Assembly (NCBI GenBank): GCA_937930305.1
Contig: CALGLE010000014.1
Coordinates: 60,226 to 124,225, forward strand
DNA length: 64,000 bases
DNA from: an uncultured Granulosicoccaceae bacterium
GTDB taxonomy: Bacteria > Pseudomonadota > Gammaproteobacteria > Granulosicoccales > Granulosicoccaceae
Reading direction: 5' to 3'
Below are positions 18,036-27,691 of the stretch, piece by piece. The notes beneath the pieces are model-generated. The model worked only from the letters and a program-made list of their open reading frames with translations, made no database searches and was not told the origin of the DNA. How positions within the stretch are numbered: the stretch's first letter is position 1; the number at the start of each line of letters is the position of its first letter. The position numbers were made by a program, and so were the translations under genes.

Positions 18036-19127
18036 ATGATTGTTCGTACCGTCACATCTGTCAAAGAGTTTCAAGCGCTAGAGCCTGCGTGGCGAGACTT
18101 GCATGCTGAAAGTCCCGACAGCTCGTTCTTTAATAGTTTTGATTTCGCGTTTGTTTGGTGGCAAGTGTACGGTGCCTTAGGCGAGTTGTCGATTTACGTG
18201 GTGGAGGCGGTGAGCGAATCCAATGCGATTGCAAACGTGCTTGCGATCGCTCCGATGTATAAGACGCAAAGTAATCTTACGCGCCTTTTTCAATTCCCCA
18301 CATTGCGATTCATTGGACGCGGCGGGGACGTAACACCGGATGATCTAAACGTTCTGTTAACGCGGGATGAAAAGTCGGCATCGCAAGCCGTTCAAATGCT
18401 GCAAGCCAGTTGGGATCAGTCTAGTGATGTGCAACGCTTACTGTTCGAGGATGTGCCAGAGCAATCGCGATTTTTTAAAATGTGCTCGGCGAATCCGAAA
18501 TATTCCATTGAGCAACGAGAATCCCGCTTAGTAGCTGCGCTACCACTGACTTGGTTGGAATTCAAGCAAGCATTAACTCGTAACTCGCGAAAGCGTTTGA
18601 AACATCGCCTAAATCGATTGCGCGATGCAAACACTCTTACACTATCGCTTTGTGAAGGGCGGGAAAATATGCAAAACGCCTTAGCCGTGTTGGTTAGATT
18701 GCATCGAGAACGTCAAAGCAGTAAAGGCGAATCCGCAGCATTTAGTTCGGATGAGTATGTGAAATTTCATGAATCTCTGATTGATATGCTGCACGATAAA
18801 AACGCTTTGCAATTTATAACCTTGTCAGATGGTTCCGATATCGTCGGTGTGGAGTATATGTTCACACACGCGGGCTCGCTGTTGTTTTTTCAAACAGGAT
18901 TCGACCCAAAATATGAATCGGTGAGCCCGGGTCACAACATGATGGTTTTCGCGATAAAAAATGCCATCGAAAAGCAATTCACTGAAATTGATTTACTAAA
19001 AGGGGACTACCCTTACAAGCGAAGCTATGCAACCACAGAGATCAAGTCGGTATCGATGTCCAGTTATCGTTCATCAATTTGGTCTGCTTTGGCGAGAATA
19101 CTTCACCGAGTTAAAAGGGCCGAATGA
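18036..19127 (+). CDS. FemAB/CelD-like GNAT acetyltransferase (paralogue)
   Basis: BcsL/CelD-type acyltransferase, 363 residues. It has the same architecture as the gene at 1781: an FFNSFDFAFVWWQVYG segment near the N-terminus and a basic helix NSRKRLKHRLNRLRD. A C-terminal half includes FQTGFDPKYESVSPGHNMM and a terminal lobe with DLLKGDYPYKRSYA. This last motif (KGDxxYK) is common in the family. The acceptor is unknown; polysaccharide or lipid-linked amino sugar are typical guesses. Confidence 0.8.
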   Translation: MIVRTVTSVKEFQALEPAWRDLHAESPDSSFFNSFDFAFVWWQVYGALGELSIYVVEAVSESNAIANVLAIAPMYKTQSNLTRLFQFPTLRFIGRGGDVTPDDLNVLLTRDEKSASQAVQMLQASWDQSSDVQRLLFEDVPEQSRFFKMCSANPKYSIEQRESRLVAALPLTWLEFKQALTRNSRKRLKHRLNRLRDANTLTLSLCEGRENMQNALAVLVRLHRERQSSKGESAAFSSDEYVKFHESLIDMLHDKNALQFITLSDGSDIVGVEYMFTHAGSLLFFQTGFDPKYESVSPGHNMMVFAIKNAIEKQFTEIDLLKGDYPYKRSYATTEIKSVSMSSYRSSIWSALARILHRVKRAE

Positions 19128-19133
19128 ACTGCC

Positions 19134-19931
19134 ATGAATCTTCCTAGTTTGATGAATTGGTTTAAAGGTTGCGCTGTAGCGCTTTCGTTTCTGGGTATAT
19201 CTTCGGAGGTTTTGGCAGACGAGGGCGATTGGATTGTAGAGTTTTCTGAACCTACAAACGCGGATGACGTGAGAATGAAAGCGCTCATGCAACAGCCGGG
19301 AGGGGTGCTCGATATGGTCGATTTGTTTGAATCCTTATTTCGACTTAAACGCCCAATAAATCTACAAATCGGTGCAGCGGAAGGCCCACACTACGATTCA
19401 GAATCCGAAGTCATCACAATTCCTTATCACTTTGCTTTCGACATAGAGCAACGATTTCTTGCCCAAGAGGAAAGTGATTCCGTTGAGGCGGGCGAGTTCG
19501 ACGATGTCGTGCTTGATGTGGTGATGCACACATTATTCCATGAATTAGGCCATGCGCTGATGTGGCAGTATGAACTGCCCTTGTTTTTTGAAGAGGAAGA
19601 TGTTGTTGATTCCTTGGCCAATCTTTTATTGTTGGAGTACACGGAGTATGGAACTGAGGTCGCCATCAGTGCGGCAGAGATGTTTCGCTTAGAAGCACCC
19701 GATATCGAAAACTATGAGGCGGCTGATTTTTGGGCTGAACACAGCTTAGACTTACAACGGCACTACGACGTGTACTGCAGTATTTATGGGGCGTATCCTG
19801 AAGACAATGCTTACTTGATTGAAGATATTTTTGAAGGTGATGAGCACCAAGCGGAAGTTTGCATCGATACTTATCAGCGGGTTGCAGCGGCTTGGGAACC
19901 TTTGTTAAAGCCTATTTTAATTGGCCCCTAG
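19134..19931 (+). CDS. DUF4344 putative metallopeptidase, exported
   Basis: Protein of 265 residues with an N-terminal signal peptide (hydrophobic core GCAVALSFLGISSEVLA). It contains the zinc-binding HELGH motif (His136, Glu137, His140) and a downstream acidic segment EEEDVVDSLANLLLLE that would supply the third ligand. This layout matches the DUF4344 putative metallopeptidases. The very acidic composition suits a periplasmic or extracellular location in a marine organism. It begins 6 bases after the acetyltransferase stop, so the two are probably co-transcribed. Confidence 0.82.
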   Translation: MNLPSLMNWFKGCAVALSFLGISSEVLADEGDWIVEFSEPTNADDVRMKALMQQPGGVLDMVDLFESLFRLKRPINLQIGAAEGPHYDSESEVITIPYHFAFDIEQRFLAQEESDSVEAGEFDDVVLDVVMHTLFHELGHALMWQYELPLFFEEEDVVDSLANLLLLEYTEYGTEVAISAAEMFRLEAPDIENYEAADFWAEHSLDLQRHYDVYCSIYGAYPEDNAYLIEDIFEGDEHQAEVCIDTYQRVAAAWEPLLKPILIGP

Positions 19932-20197
19932 CTAATAACTCGGGCCTTTTAGACTCATGCTCATGAAAATTCATGTTGTGCTAGTTAAAGAAACTAGGGT
20001 CAAGCTGGCTTCGTAGGGGTAAAGCGACTTTTGCTGGTGTTGTGGTTGTCTTGTATTGGACGGGATCTTTGTTTATAGGTATGCAAGAAGGTTGGATCGA
20101 TCAAGTCGATACGAGACTGTGGTGAGGGATGGCTTGCGAGTAATCCAGGACGCTGCAAACGATGCCCAGTTCAATCAGGCGATTGAGACGTTTGCAT
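19932..20197 (+). other. Intergenic stretch with a possible decayed small ORF
   Basis: No intact gene is supported. One forward frame reads a short hydrophobic piece (TFAGVVVVLYWTGSLFIGM) ending at a stop near 20124. Another frame reads DGLRVIQDAANDAQFNQAIE ending at a TGA near 20208. Both look coding-like but neither has a good start. The simplest views are chance or a frameshifted small-gene remnant. Confidence 0.25.
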
Positions 20198-21097
20198 TCA
20201 ATGACTGATTAGTGCCTTGTACAGCTGCCGAATCTCCAAAGTCACAGGCCCCATGCCGCCGTCACCAATGGATTTTCCGTCGATAGAGGCAATCGGTGTT
20301 TGCGCACCGAACGTACCGGTTAGGAAGGCTTCGTCTGCACTATAGGCTTCATACAGTGAAAAGTTTTTCTCCAGCACAGGGATATCGTTCTGTTTGCAAA
20401 TATCAATGACTTTTTGCCGTGTTACGCCATTCATGCAATAGTCGCCCGTGCTTGTCCAAACTTCTCCGCGCCGTACAATAAAAAAATTGCAGGCGTTCGT
20501 CGTATTGACAAACCCGTAAGGATCTAACATTAAAGCCTCATCTGCGCCAGCGGCTTCTGCTTGTAAGCAAGCGATAACGCAGTTGAGTTTTGAGTGGGAG
20601 TTGAATTTGGCATCTTGCGAATGGGGTAGTCCTCGTACTTGGGGCACCGAGGCCAAACGGATACCGTGTGATTGCACATCTACCGAGGGTTTGGAGTGTT
20701 CGACGATGATAACCACCGTGGGGCCTGATTGAGACAGGCTCGGGTGTTGGAAAGGCTTGATTTTTACCCCGCGGGTAATCATCAATCGGGCATGCGCATC
20801 GGTATGGATTTGATTGGCCGCAGCGGTTTTTTGTAGTGCGTCGAACACCTCGGCGCGACTCATACCAATGTCAATGGCGACCGCTTTACAGCTATCGAAC
20901 AAACGATTCATATGTTCATCGAAAAACGCCCATGTGCCGTTGTATAAACGTAGGCCTTCCCACATGCCATCGCCAAGCATAAAGCCAGAATCGTATACCG
21001 ATACGACGGCCTCCTCTTTAGGTACTATTTGGCCGTTCACGTAGATCAGTAAGTTCTGGTTACGTTCGTCGGCTTCTGCATCGTGTGTCGTTGTCAT
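20198..21097 (-). CDS. Class IV aminotransferase (D-amino-acid/branched-chain type)
   Basis: PLP enzyme of fold type IV, 299 residues. The N-terminus (LIYVNGQIVPKEEAVVSVYDSGFMLGDGMWEGLRLYNG) is diagnostic for the D-alanine aminotransferase/BCAT/aminodeoxychorismate lyase superfamily. The region around GLPHSQDAKFNSHSKLN carries the candidate Schiff-base Lys. EALMLDPYGFVNTTNACNFF and LTGTFGAQTPI are the later conserved blocks. I cannot distinguish BCAT from D-amino-acid specificity. The ATG at 21097 is chosen; it leaves 46 bases to the divergent ThDP enzyme, implying a shared promoter region. Confidence 0.85.
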   Translation of the reverse strand: MTTTHDAEADERNQNLLIYVNGQIVPKEEAVVSVYDSGFMLGDGMWEGLRLYNGTWAFFDEHMNRLFDSCKAVAIDIGMSRAEVFDALQKTAAANQIHTDAHARLMITRGVKIKPFQHPSLSQSGPTVVIIVEHSKPSVDVQSHGIRLASVPQVRGLPHSQDAKFNSHSKLNCVIACLQAEAAGADEALMLDPYGFVNTTNACNFFIVRRGEVWTSTGDYCMNGVTRQKVIDICKQNDIPVLEKNFSLYEAYSADEAFLTGTFGAQTPIASIDGKSIGDGGMGPVTLEIRQLYKALISH

Positions 21098-21143
21098 TGC
21101 AAAAGCATACGTCAGGATGCGTGTTTGGGCTACCATTCGCATT

Positions 21144-22799
21144 ATGAATGAGAATACTTCCACCATCAGAGCTGCCGATCATCTTGTAAACCTGCTCATC
21201 ACACAAAAGGTTTCACATGTGTACGGGGTGCCAGGAGAAAGTTACCTACCGATTCTGGATGCAATGCATGACCGGGCTGATGATATTGAATTCATCACTT
21301 GCCGGCAGGAAGGCGGGGCGGCCATGGCGGCGGATGCCCATGCTCGACTGACGGGGCGGCCGGGCGTGTGTTTGGTTACTCGAGGTCCTGGGGCAACGAA
21401 TGCGAGTGCCGGTGTGCATATCGCCTATCAGGATTCCACCCCACTCATTTTATTCATTGGTCAAGTGGCTCGCGGCATGATCGAGCGCGAAGCCTTTCAA
21501 GAAATGGATTATCGAAGAATGTTTGGCCCCATGGCGAAATGGGTGGCACAAATTGATGATGCATCGAGGCTGCAGGAATATGTATCGCGTGCGTTTCGAG
21601 TGGCTTTGTCAGGTCGTCCAGGGCCTGTGGTTTTAGCTCTACCTGAAGATATGCTTTATGACGAATACATTAAACCACCCGCCGCACGCTTTATTGAACC
21701 TCCTACCATTATGCCCTCAGAAGCGTCAATGCAAGCGCTACATGACCTAACGTCAGAGGCGAAAAATCCACTGGTGATTGTGGGAGGTAATGGTTGGAAT
21801 AGGACGGGTTTAAAAGCCTTCGAGGCGTGGGTTGAAAAAAATCAATTACCGGTTGCGGCATCGTTTCGTTGCCAACGTTTACTCTCTAACGATCATCCTA
21901 ACTACATCGGCCATTTTAGTGTGGGCCGCACAGCGTACTTAGATGAAGCCGTGCATGCGACTGATGTCATCGTGAGTGTGGGTGCGCGCCTAGGTGAAAT
22001 TACCACCGGCGGCTATGCGTTGTTCGCCACGCCAGTTCCCACACAAAAATTAATTCATATCTACCCCAGTGGTGAAGAACTGGGTCGAGTGTATGAACCT
22101 CATTTGGCCATAGTGAGTGATGTAAATAGTTTTTCGGTAGCAGCGGCAGCCCATAAACCTGGGCATGCGATCCGAAACATTACCTCATTGCGTTCCGCTT
22201 ATGAGGACAACAACGCCGTGGATTCTGCGCCCAACGATGTAATCGCCGGTGTGTTTTCTCATATGGCGGACGTGCTTCCAGCAGACGCGATCATTTGCAA
22301 CGGGGCGGGTAACTATGCCGGTTGGTTGCATCGTTTCTATCGCTATCGCCATCCAGATTCGCAACTTGCGCCAACCTCTGGATCCATGGGGTATGGGTTA
22401 CCTGCTGCCATAGCGGCTGCGGTGGTGCGGCCGCAACAAGAAGTCTTTGCGGTGGCAGGAGACGGATGTTTTCTAATGAACTCGCAAGAACTTGCCACGG
22501 CGATGCACCATGATTTAAGGCTTACTGTCATCATTATAAACAACGCCCGATACGGCACCATTCGAGCACACCAAGAACGCGAGTACCCCCATCGCGTCAG
22601 TGGCACCGAGTTGACTAATCCGAGTTTTACTCAATACGGTGAAGCGTTTGGTGCTACCACGGCGAAAGTTCAAACCTTGGCTGAATTTGAAGCCGCTCTA
22701 GCCGATGCTCGACAGGGGCGGGGTATTCAATTGATTGAAGTGGAGCAGGATAGGCATTGGCTTGCACCTGGTAAGCCGCTTAGTGACCTCGGTGGTTAA
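21144..22799 (+). CDS. Thiamine-diphosphate-dependent enzyme, acetolactate synthase-like
   Basis: ThDP enzyme with the three-domain acetolactate synthase/oxalyl-CoA decarboxylase layout, 551 residues. The catalytic Glu is in CRQEGGAAMAADAHARL. The central domain follows, then the ThDP motif beginning AGDGCFLMNSQELATAM and ending IINNARYGTI. It lacks features that would prove biosynthetic IlvB, and no small regulatory subunit lies nearby. A decarboxylase or carboligase in amino-acid or 2-oxoacid catabolism is equally possible. Its divergent partner is a class IV aminotransferase, suggesting 2-oxoacid chemistry. Confidence 0.83.
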   Translation: MNENTSTIRAADHLVNLLITQKVSHVYGVPGESYLPILDAMHDRADDIEFITCRQEGGAAMAADAHARLTGRPGVCLVTRGPGATNASAGVHIAYQDSTPLILFIGQVARGMIEREAFQEMDYRRMFGPMAKWVAQIDDASRLQEYVSRAFRVALSGRPGPVVLALPEDMLYDEYIKPPAARFIEPPTIMPSEASMQALHDLTSEAKNPLVIVGGNGWNRTGLKAFEAWVEKNQLPVAASFRCQRLLSNDHPNYIGHFSVGRTAYLDEAVHATDVIVSVGARLGEITTGGYALFATPVPTQKLIHIYPSGEELGRVYEPHLAIVSDVNSFSVAAAAHKPGHAIRNITSLRSAYEDNNAVDSAPNDVIAGVFSHMADVLPADAIICNGAGNYAGWLHRFYRYRHPDSQLAPTSGSMGYGLPAAIAAAVVRPQQEVFAVAGDGCFLMNSQELATAMHHDLRLTVIIINNARYGTIRAHQEREYPHRVSGTELTNPSFTQYGEAFGATTAKVQTLAEFEAALADARQGRGIQLIEVEQDRHWLAPGKPLSDLGG

Positions 22800-24219
22800 C
22801 TCCGGGTGTATTGTGTAAATGATGGTGCAGGTGACGGTTAGACCATTTCACATCGATGGACTTGCCTGATTCCACGCGTTTAATCATCCATCTAGCAATA
22901 ATGAACGCAGCAATACCAGCGATGGCATTGGCTAGGGCCTGACCAGCTAACACCCCTTTAGCCCCAAACATGGCTGACAGAAGCGCTATGAGTGGAATAG
23001 CCAGTACCAGATCGCGTGTCACGTTGCTGAACGTTGCGTAGCCAGGATGGCGAAGTACGGTGAAGATCGGATTAGCGGCGAGTTGTAAGCCGAACAGTGC
23101 GTAGGAGCCCACGATAAAAGTTGCGTAAAAATTCAGTAATTCGGCAGCAGCATCGTCTAAAGAAAAAACATGGGCCAACCATCGATTAAGTAGCAGCATG
23201 AGAATCGTGACAGGCACGACATAGATAATGGCAAAGCGACCACCTGAAGACAGTGATTCAAGCACACGATGTATTTTGTTAGCGCCATAGTTTTGTGAAG
23301 CCACAGGCCCTATGGCGCCGCTTAGACCATACAAGCCGGCGAACAAGACCGGCGAGATGCGGCCAATAACAGAGGCTGCCGCAACCGCGTCTGTTCCATA
23401 ACGAGCCATTTGTGCGGTGGCAAATGCTGAACTGATGGGTGCGCTCAGGTTGGTTAGTATCGATGGCAACGCGATGCCATTCAGTTCTCTAACATCGTTG
23501 AAAAACATCGCCCAATTTGGGGCGGCAAGTAACCGATGCTTACGTTGAATGTAGTAGAAACCTAAACCCGCCACGACGACTCGCGACACAACAGATGCCA
23601 ATGCCGCCCCGGTGAGGCCAAGGCCTGCGGTAAAAATGAGTATGGGATCCAGCACACCATTGACAATGCCACCCCATAAAGTGGTCCACATGGACAAGCG
23701 CGGTGCACCCACTGATCTTAATAAGCTGTTGCATACGAATGCGATGCCCAAAATCGGTAAACTGATTCCTACAATCCGAAAATAAAGAGTGGCCAATTCG
23801 AGTACCTCGCCTTGTGCCCCGATGATGGCCAGCAGTGGCTTGGTGTACACCATCATCAACACAGTGATGGGGAGTGTCCAACACAGGGAATAGAGCAGCC
23901 CATGGGTAGCCATGCGTCCTGCCTTCGCGACGTTTTTATCTCCAGTTCTATCCCCAGTTGCTTCGGCCTCAGATTCACCGATGGCTTGAGATACGACGGT
24001 GGATACCGCTACCGATATACCTATGCAAATTGATGCCCCCAAAAATAACCCTAAACCGGCAAACCCAATGGCTGCAGCTAAAGCAACTTCGCCAAGCAGC
24101 GATATAAAGAACATGTCGACAAGATCAACAATAAAAATTGAAAATAAGCCGATCGCCGATGTGAGCGATAAGTTGGTGATGTGTTTAAGAACTGAGCCGT
24201 GTGCGTAGGTTGCACTCAT
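22780..24219 (-). CDS. MATE family efflux transporter
   Basis: Multidrug and toxic compound extrusion protein, 479 residues with about 12 hydrophobic helices in two related halves (for example LGEVALAAAIGFAGLGLFLG and later YGLSGAIGPVASQNYGA). It probably exports cationic compounds using Na+ or H+. It is last in a three-gene minus-strand operon, with a 4-base overlap with the antiporter gene. Its 3' end overlaps the convergent ThDP gene by 20 bases. Confidence 0.88.
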   Translation of the reverse strand: MSATYAHGSVLKHITNLSLTSAIGLFSIFIVDLVDMFFISLLGEVALAAAIGFAGLGLFLGASICIGISVAVSTVVSQAIGESEAEATGDRTGDKNVAKAGRMATHGLLYSLCWTLPITVLMMVYTKPLLAIIGAQGEVLELATLYFRIVGISLPILGIAFVCNSLLRSVGAPRLSMWTTLWGGIVNGVLDPILIFTAGLGLTGAALASVVSRVVVAGLGFYYIQRKHRLLAAPNWAMFFNDVRELNGIALPSILTNLSAPISSAFATAQMARYGTDAVAAASVIGRISPVLFAGLYGLSGAIGPVASQNYGANKIHRVLESLSSGGRFAIIYVVPVTILMLLLNRWLAHVFSLDDAAAELLNFYATFIVGSYALFGLQLAANPIFTVLRHPGYATFSNVTRDLVLAIPLIALLSAMFGAKGVLAGQALANAIAGIAAFIIARWMIKRVESGKSIDVKWSNRHLHHHLHNTPGVNHRGH

Positions 24220-26129
24220 GATGTGGGTTTTGTTTCAGGTGAACTGTATTGTTGTTGCACTTCTTCAAGCGTAATTTTTCCTTGGACAACATCGCTTTGC
24301 AATGGAATAAGGCTTTTCACTTTGTCAACATAAGCTGAGTTCTCCTTCAGGGGAACTCCTGGCTTATAAACGGTAGCAACCTCCAACATGATGTGCTGAT
24401 CAATACCGACGAATCGATCAATTTTCTGCTGGGCCTGCTCACGAGACTCTCCAGTCGCCTCCAAGACGCTGCGGGCAGCTCGTGTTGCACTATCAAACGT
24501 TTCTCGAATGATGTCTGCAGCACCGGCTGCGAATAGATCGTACACATGGTGCCGGTTAACAGCCCTGGCAACGATATGCACATGGGGAAAATTTTCACGA
24601 ACATAGTGAACAAGTTCGGTGATTTGCTGTTCACCGTCTATCGCGATCACAAGAATTTCTGCATCATCGATGCCGGCTGCGTGCAGTAAATCGGGTCGTG
24701 TTGCATCTCCATAAAAGACTTTGATGCCCAGTGTGCGAAAAGTTTCTAATTGCTTGGCGTTGTAATCCACCATCACTGTTTGATGGCCAGCAGCGGTAAG
24801 CACGCGGTTAATGATACTGCCAAATCGCCCAGCCCCTGCAATGATGACTTTACCCGCATCGTCTATGTGATCGGCTTCGATGGATGCGTCAGGCTTAGCA
24901 AACCTAGGCGAGATGAATTTATCAAACGCAATGAATAGTGCTGGGGTAAGTAGCATCGATAGGGCGACAACAAGTAACAGCCTATCGGCAATGGATGAAG
25001 GGATTACTTGATTTGCGACAGTAAAGCTGAGAAGCACGAACCCGAATTCACCGGCTTGGGCGAGGCTTAGAGAAAACAACCAACGATTGCTGCCCTTGAT
25101 TCGAAAAACGTAACTTAACACCAACAGCACTAACGCTTTGATGGCAATCAATCCAAGTGTTAATCCCACAATCAAGGCCAGATTATCCAATAGCAGATGA
25201 AAATCAATCGATGCCCCTACGGTCATGAAAAATAGTCCGAGCAGTAAACCTTTGAATGGGTCTATATCGCTTTCCAGTTCGTGGCGAAACTCACTGGTAG
25301 CCAGCACAACACCGGCCAGAAAGGTTCCCAGTGCCGGGGACAGCCCAACAACGCTCATCAGTAAAGCAATACCCACCACAAGCATTAATGCGGCGGCTAC
25401 AAATATTTCTCGTAGGTTAGCCATGGCGATGTAACGAAATAACGGGCGCACTAAAAAATGCCCGCCGAGTATTACAGCGGCGATGGCGGTGAGTGTGATG
25501 AGTGTTCGCTGCCAACCGTTCACGTGTTCTATCAAACTGAAACCGCTACCGTGGTCATCGGCTTCGGGTGCATGGGCGGCATCGGTTCCAGCATTCGTGG
25601 CTACATCCATAAGTTCAGGCATCGCCAGTAATGGAATGAGCGCAAGCATCGGTATCACGGCAATGTCTTGAAATAGAAGCACAGAAAATCCGGCTTGGCC
25701 GCCGTCAGATTTCATTAAGTTTTTCTCATTCAGCGTTTGCAACACAATGGCGGTTGATGACAAACACAGAACCAATCCAATGGCTAAGGCAATGGTCCAG
25801 GGTTGGCCGAACAACATTGCGATGCCGGTAATGACTGCGGTGGTGATGCCCACTTGTAGCCCACCTAAACCGAGTAACCGGTGCCGCATCTGCCAAAGCA
25901 TGCGCGGTTCAAGTTCCAAACCCACTAAAAACAACATCATGACCACACCAAATTCTGCGATGTGTTGTATAGCGATGACATCAATGTGCAGTGCATAAAG
26001 TATGGGGCTAATGACTATGCCTGCAATTAGATAACCTAAAACGGAACCTAAGCCGAAGCGCGCTGCGATGGGCACGGCAGCCACGCCCGCGATAAGAAAA
26101 AGGGAGGCAACCAGTAACAAATTAGACAT
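24216..26129 (-). CDS. CPA2 family cation:proton antiporter (KefB/YbaL-like)
   Basis: Monovalent cation:H+ antiporter of 637 residues. The N-terminal Na/H exchanger domain has about 12 helices, with GLVLCLSSTAIVLQTL among the conserved elements. A cytosolic TrkA-N/RCK domain begins with VIIAGAGRFGSIINRVL (NAD-binding glycine motif). The protein ends in a hydrophilic tail. It is related to KefB/KefC/YbaL, which export K+. It may take part in pH or osmotic homeostasis. Confidence 0.9.
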   Translation of the reverse strand: MSNLLLVASLFLIAGVAAVPIAARFGLGSVLGYLIAGIVISPILYALHIDVIAIQHIAEFGVVMMLFLVGLELEPRMLWQMRHRLLGLGGLQVGITTAVITGIAMLFGQPWTIALAIGLVLCLSSTAIVLQTLNEKNLMKSDGGQAGFSVLLFQDIAVIPMLALIPLLAMPELMDVATNAGTDAAHAPEADDHGSGFSLIEHVNGWQRTLITLTAIAAVILGGHFLVRPLFRYIAMANLREIFVAAALMLVVGIALLMSVVGLSPALGTFLAGVVLATSEFRHELESDIDPFKGLLLGLFFMTVGASIDFHLLLDNLALIVGLTLGLIAIKALVLLVLSYVFRIKGSNRWLFSLSLAQAGEFGFVLLSFTVANQVIPSSIADRLLLVVALSMLLTPALFIAFDKFISPRFAKPDASIEADHIDDAGKVIIAGAGRFGSIINRVLTAAGHQTVMVDYNAKQLETFRTLGIKVFYGDATRPDLLHAAGIDDAEILVIAIDGEQQITELVHYVRENFPHVHIVARAVNRHHVYDLFAAGAADIIRETFDSATRAARSVLEATGESREQAQQKIDRFVGIDQHIMLEVATVYKPGVPLKENSAYVDKVKSLIPLQSDVVQGKITLEEVQQQYSSPETKPTS

Positions 26130-26147
26130 AATGCTTTCTCGGACTTT

Positions 26148-27563
26148 TTATAATTTTCTAGCGATTTCAGTGATGACTTCGAACGCGATGTCAATGTCGG
26201 ATGCTTGCATATCAAATTGACCGCACATGAATCGAATTACCACGAGCCCATCATGCAATGATTGGGTTAAATAGATTCTTCCATCGTCGTTTATGGCGGT
26301 GACCAGCTGACGATTTAATTCGTCAAGTTCGTCAGCGTTTGATACTTGGCTGGGTGTGTATCGAAACGTGAATAACGACAATATGGGTTGAGTCGTAATA
26401 GAAAAATCGGACTCACCTGCCAATTGAACCGCCAGTTGTTCAGACCAATCGACGTGGTTCCTGATCATGGTTCGTAATCCGTTTAACCCATACGCTCGGA
26501 GTAAAAACCACACCTTGAGTGCTCGGAACCGTCTTCCCAACTGCACCGACCATTCACTGAAATTGACGATGCCATCTTGGCCATAAGTTTTTAAATATTC
26601 AGGTTGAATCGCCATGGTGCGCACCAAGCTTGCTGGATCTTTTACAAAATGCGCGGAACATTCCATGGAGGCCCCTAACCATTTATGCGGGTTTAACACC
26701 ACACTATCAGCCAGCTCAATACCCTCCCAAAGCGTTCGATATTCAGGGCAAATCATGGCTGAGCCTGCCCAGGCTGCATCGACGTGTGTGAACAGTTGGA
26801 ATTCTTGGGCTATCTCGCAAACCTGACGCACACGATCGGTCGCCCCCATGCTGGTGCCACCCACACAGATCACGATACCGGCGGGTTTATGTCCTGCTGC
26901 CAGATCGGCCTCGATGGCTTGACGCAGTTGTTTTTCGTCTAAAGCAAATTCATCGTCGGTTGGGATTTTCACCAAATTATCTTGGCCCAGCCCAGCAATC
27001 CACATCGCTTTATCAATGGAGCTGTGGGTGCGAGAGGAGGCATAAACACGTAAACGCGGAAAGCCACTCAAACCTTGTTGGTTACCTTGCCAGTTTAATG
27101 TGCGTTCACGCATGGTAAGAATGGCACAGAGTGTTGCCGTAGACGCGGTATCTTGCAGAACACCATCAAAGCTATCGGGCAAACCCACCGAATCCCGTAG
27201 CCATTGCACCATGCGCTGTTCCAGTTCTGTGGCAGAAGGTGAGGTTTGCCACAGCATGCACTGGGCGGCCATGCTGGTGGCCAGTTGTTCTGCAATCATC
27301 GCCGCCGGCGCGGCATTGCTTGGGAAGTAGGCAAAGAAACGTGGGTGCTGCCAGTGCGTCATGCCCGGTGGAATGATGTTTTTAAAATCCGCCATGATCT
27401 CCTCCATGGATTCGGGGTCTTCAGGAGGTGACACAGGAATTTGAGCCGCGATGTCGCCAGGCTGAGTTTGTGCCCGAACCGGGTACTGATCAATGGTATT
27501 TAGATAGTTGGTTGACCAACTTGTGGCTTCTTGCGACCACTGTTCAAAGTCGGTTTTTTTCAT
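26148..27563 (-). CDS. PLP-dependent group II decarboxylase (aromatic-L-amino-acid type)
   Basis: Pyridoxal-dependent decarboxylase, 471 residues, similar to DOPA/tyrosine/tryptophan decarboxylases. Visible motifs are HPRFFAYFPSNAAPA, the PLP-ring Asp/Ala in HVDAAWAGSA and the Schiff-base Lys in NPHKWLGASMECS. It converts an aromatic (or related) L-amino acid to an amine. It is first in an operon with an antiporter 18 bases downstream and a MATE exporter. That layout would suit amine production plus export or acid stress handling, but the link is inference. Confidence 0.88.
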   Translation of the reverse strand: MKKTDFEQWSQEATSWSTNYLNTIDQYPVRAQTQPGDIAAQIPVSPPEDPESMEEIMADFKNIIPPGMTHWQHPRFFAYFPSNAAPAAMIAEQLATSMAAQCMLWQTSPSATELEQRMVQWLRDSVGLPDSFDGVLQDTASTATLCAILTMRERTLNWQGNQQGLSGFPRLRVYASSRTHSSIDKAMWIAGLGQDNLVKIPTDDEFALDEKQLRQAIEADLAAGHKPAGIVICVGGTSMGATDRVRQVCEIAQEFQLFTHVDAAWAGSAMICPEYRTLWEGIELADSVVLNPHKWLGASMECSAHFVKDPASLVRTMAIQPEYLKTYGQDGIVNFSEWSVQLGRRFRALKVWFLLRAYGLNGLRTMIRNHVDWSEQLAVQLAGESDFSITTQPILSLFTFRYTPSQVSNADELDELNRQLVTAINDDGRIYLTQSLHDGLVVIRFMCGQFDMQASDIDIAFEVITEIARKL

Positions 27564-27691
27564 TTTCTTTTGCCTGTGGTTCCTGACCCCATCCTATCAA
27601 GCTTGTTGTCAAGAGCGTTAGTGAGTTATGCCGCCGAGTGTGCTTGTCGGGAGGTAAAAAGTCCGGCATTCTTCCGAATGAACACTATTGA

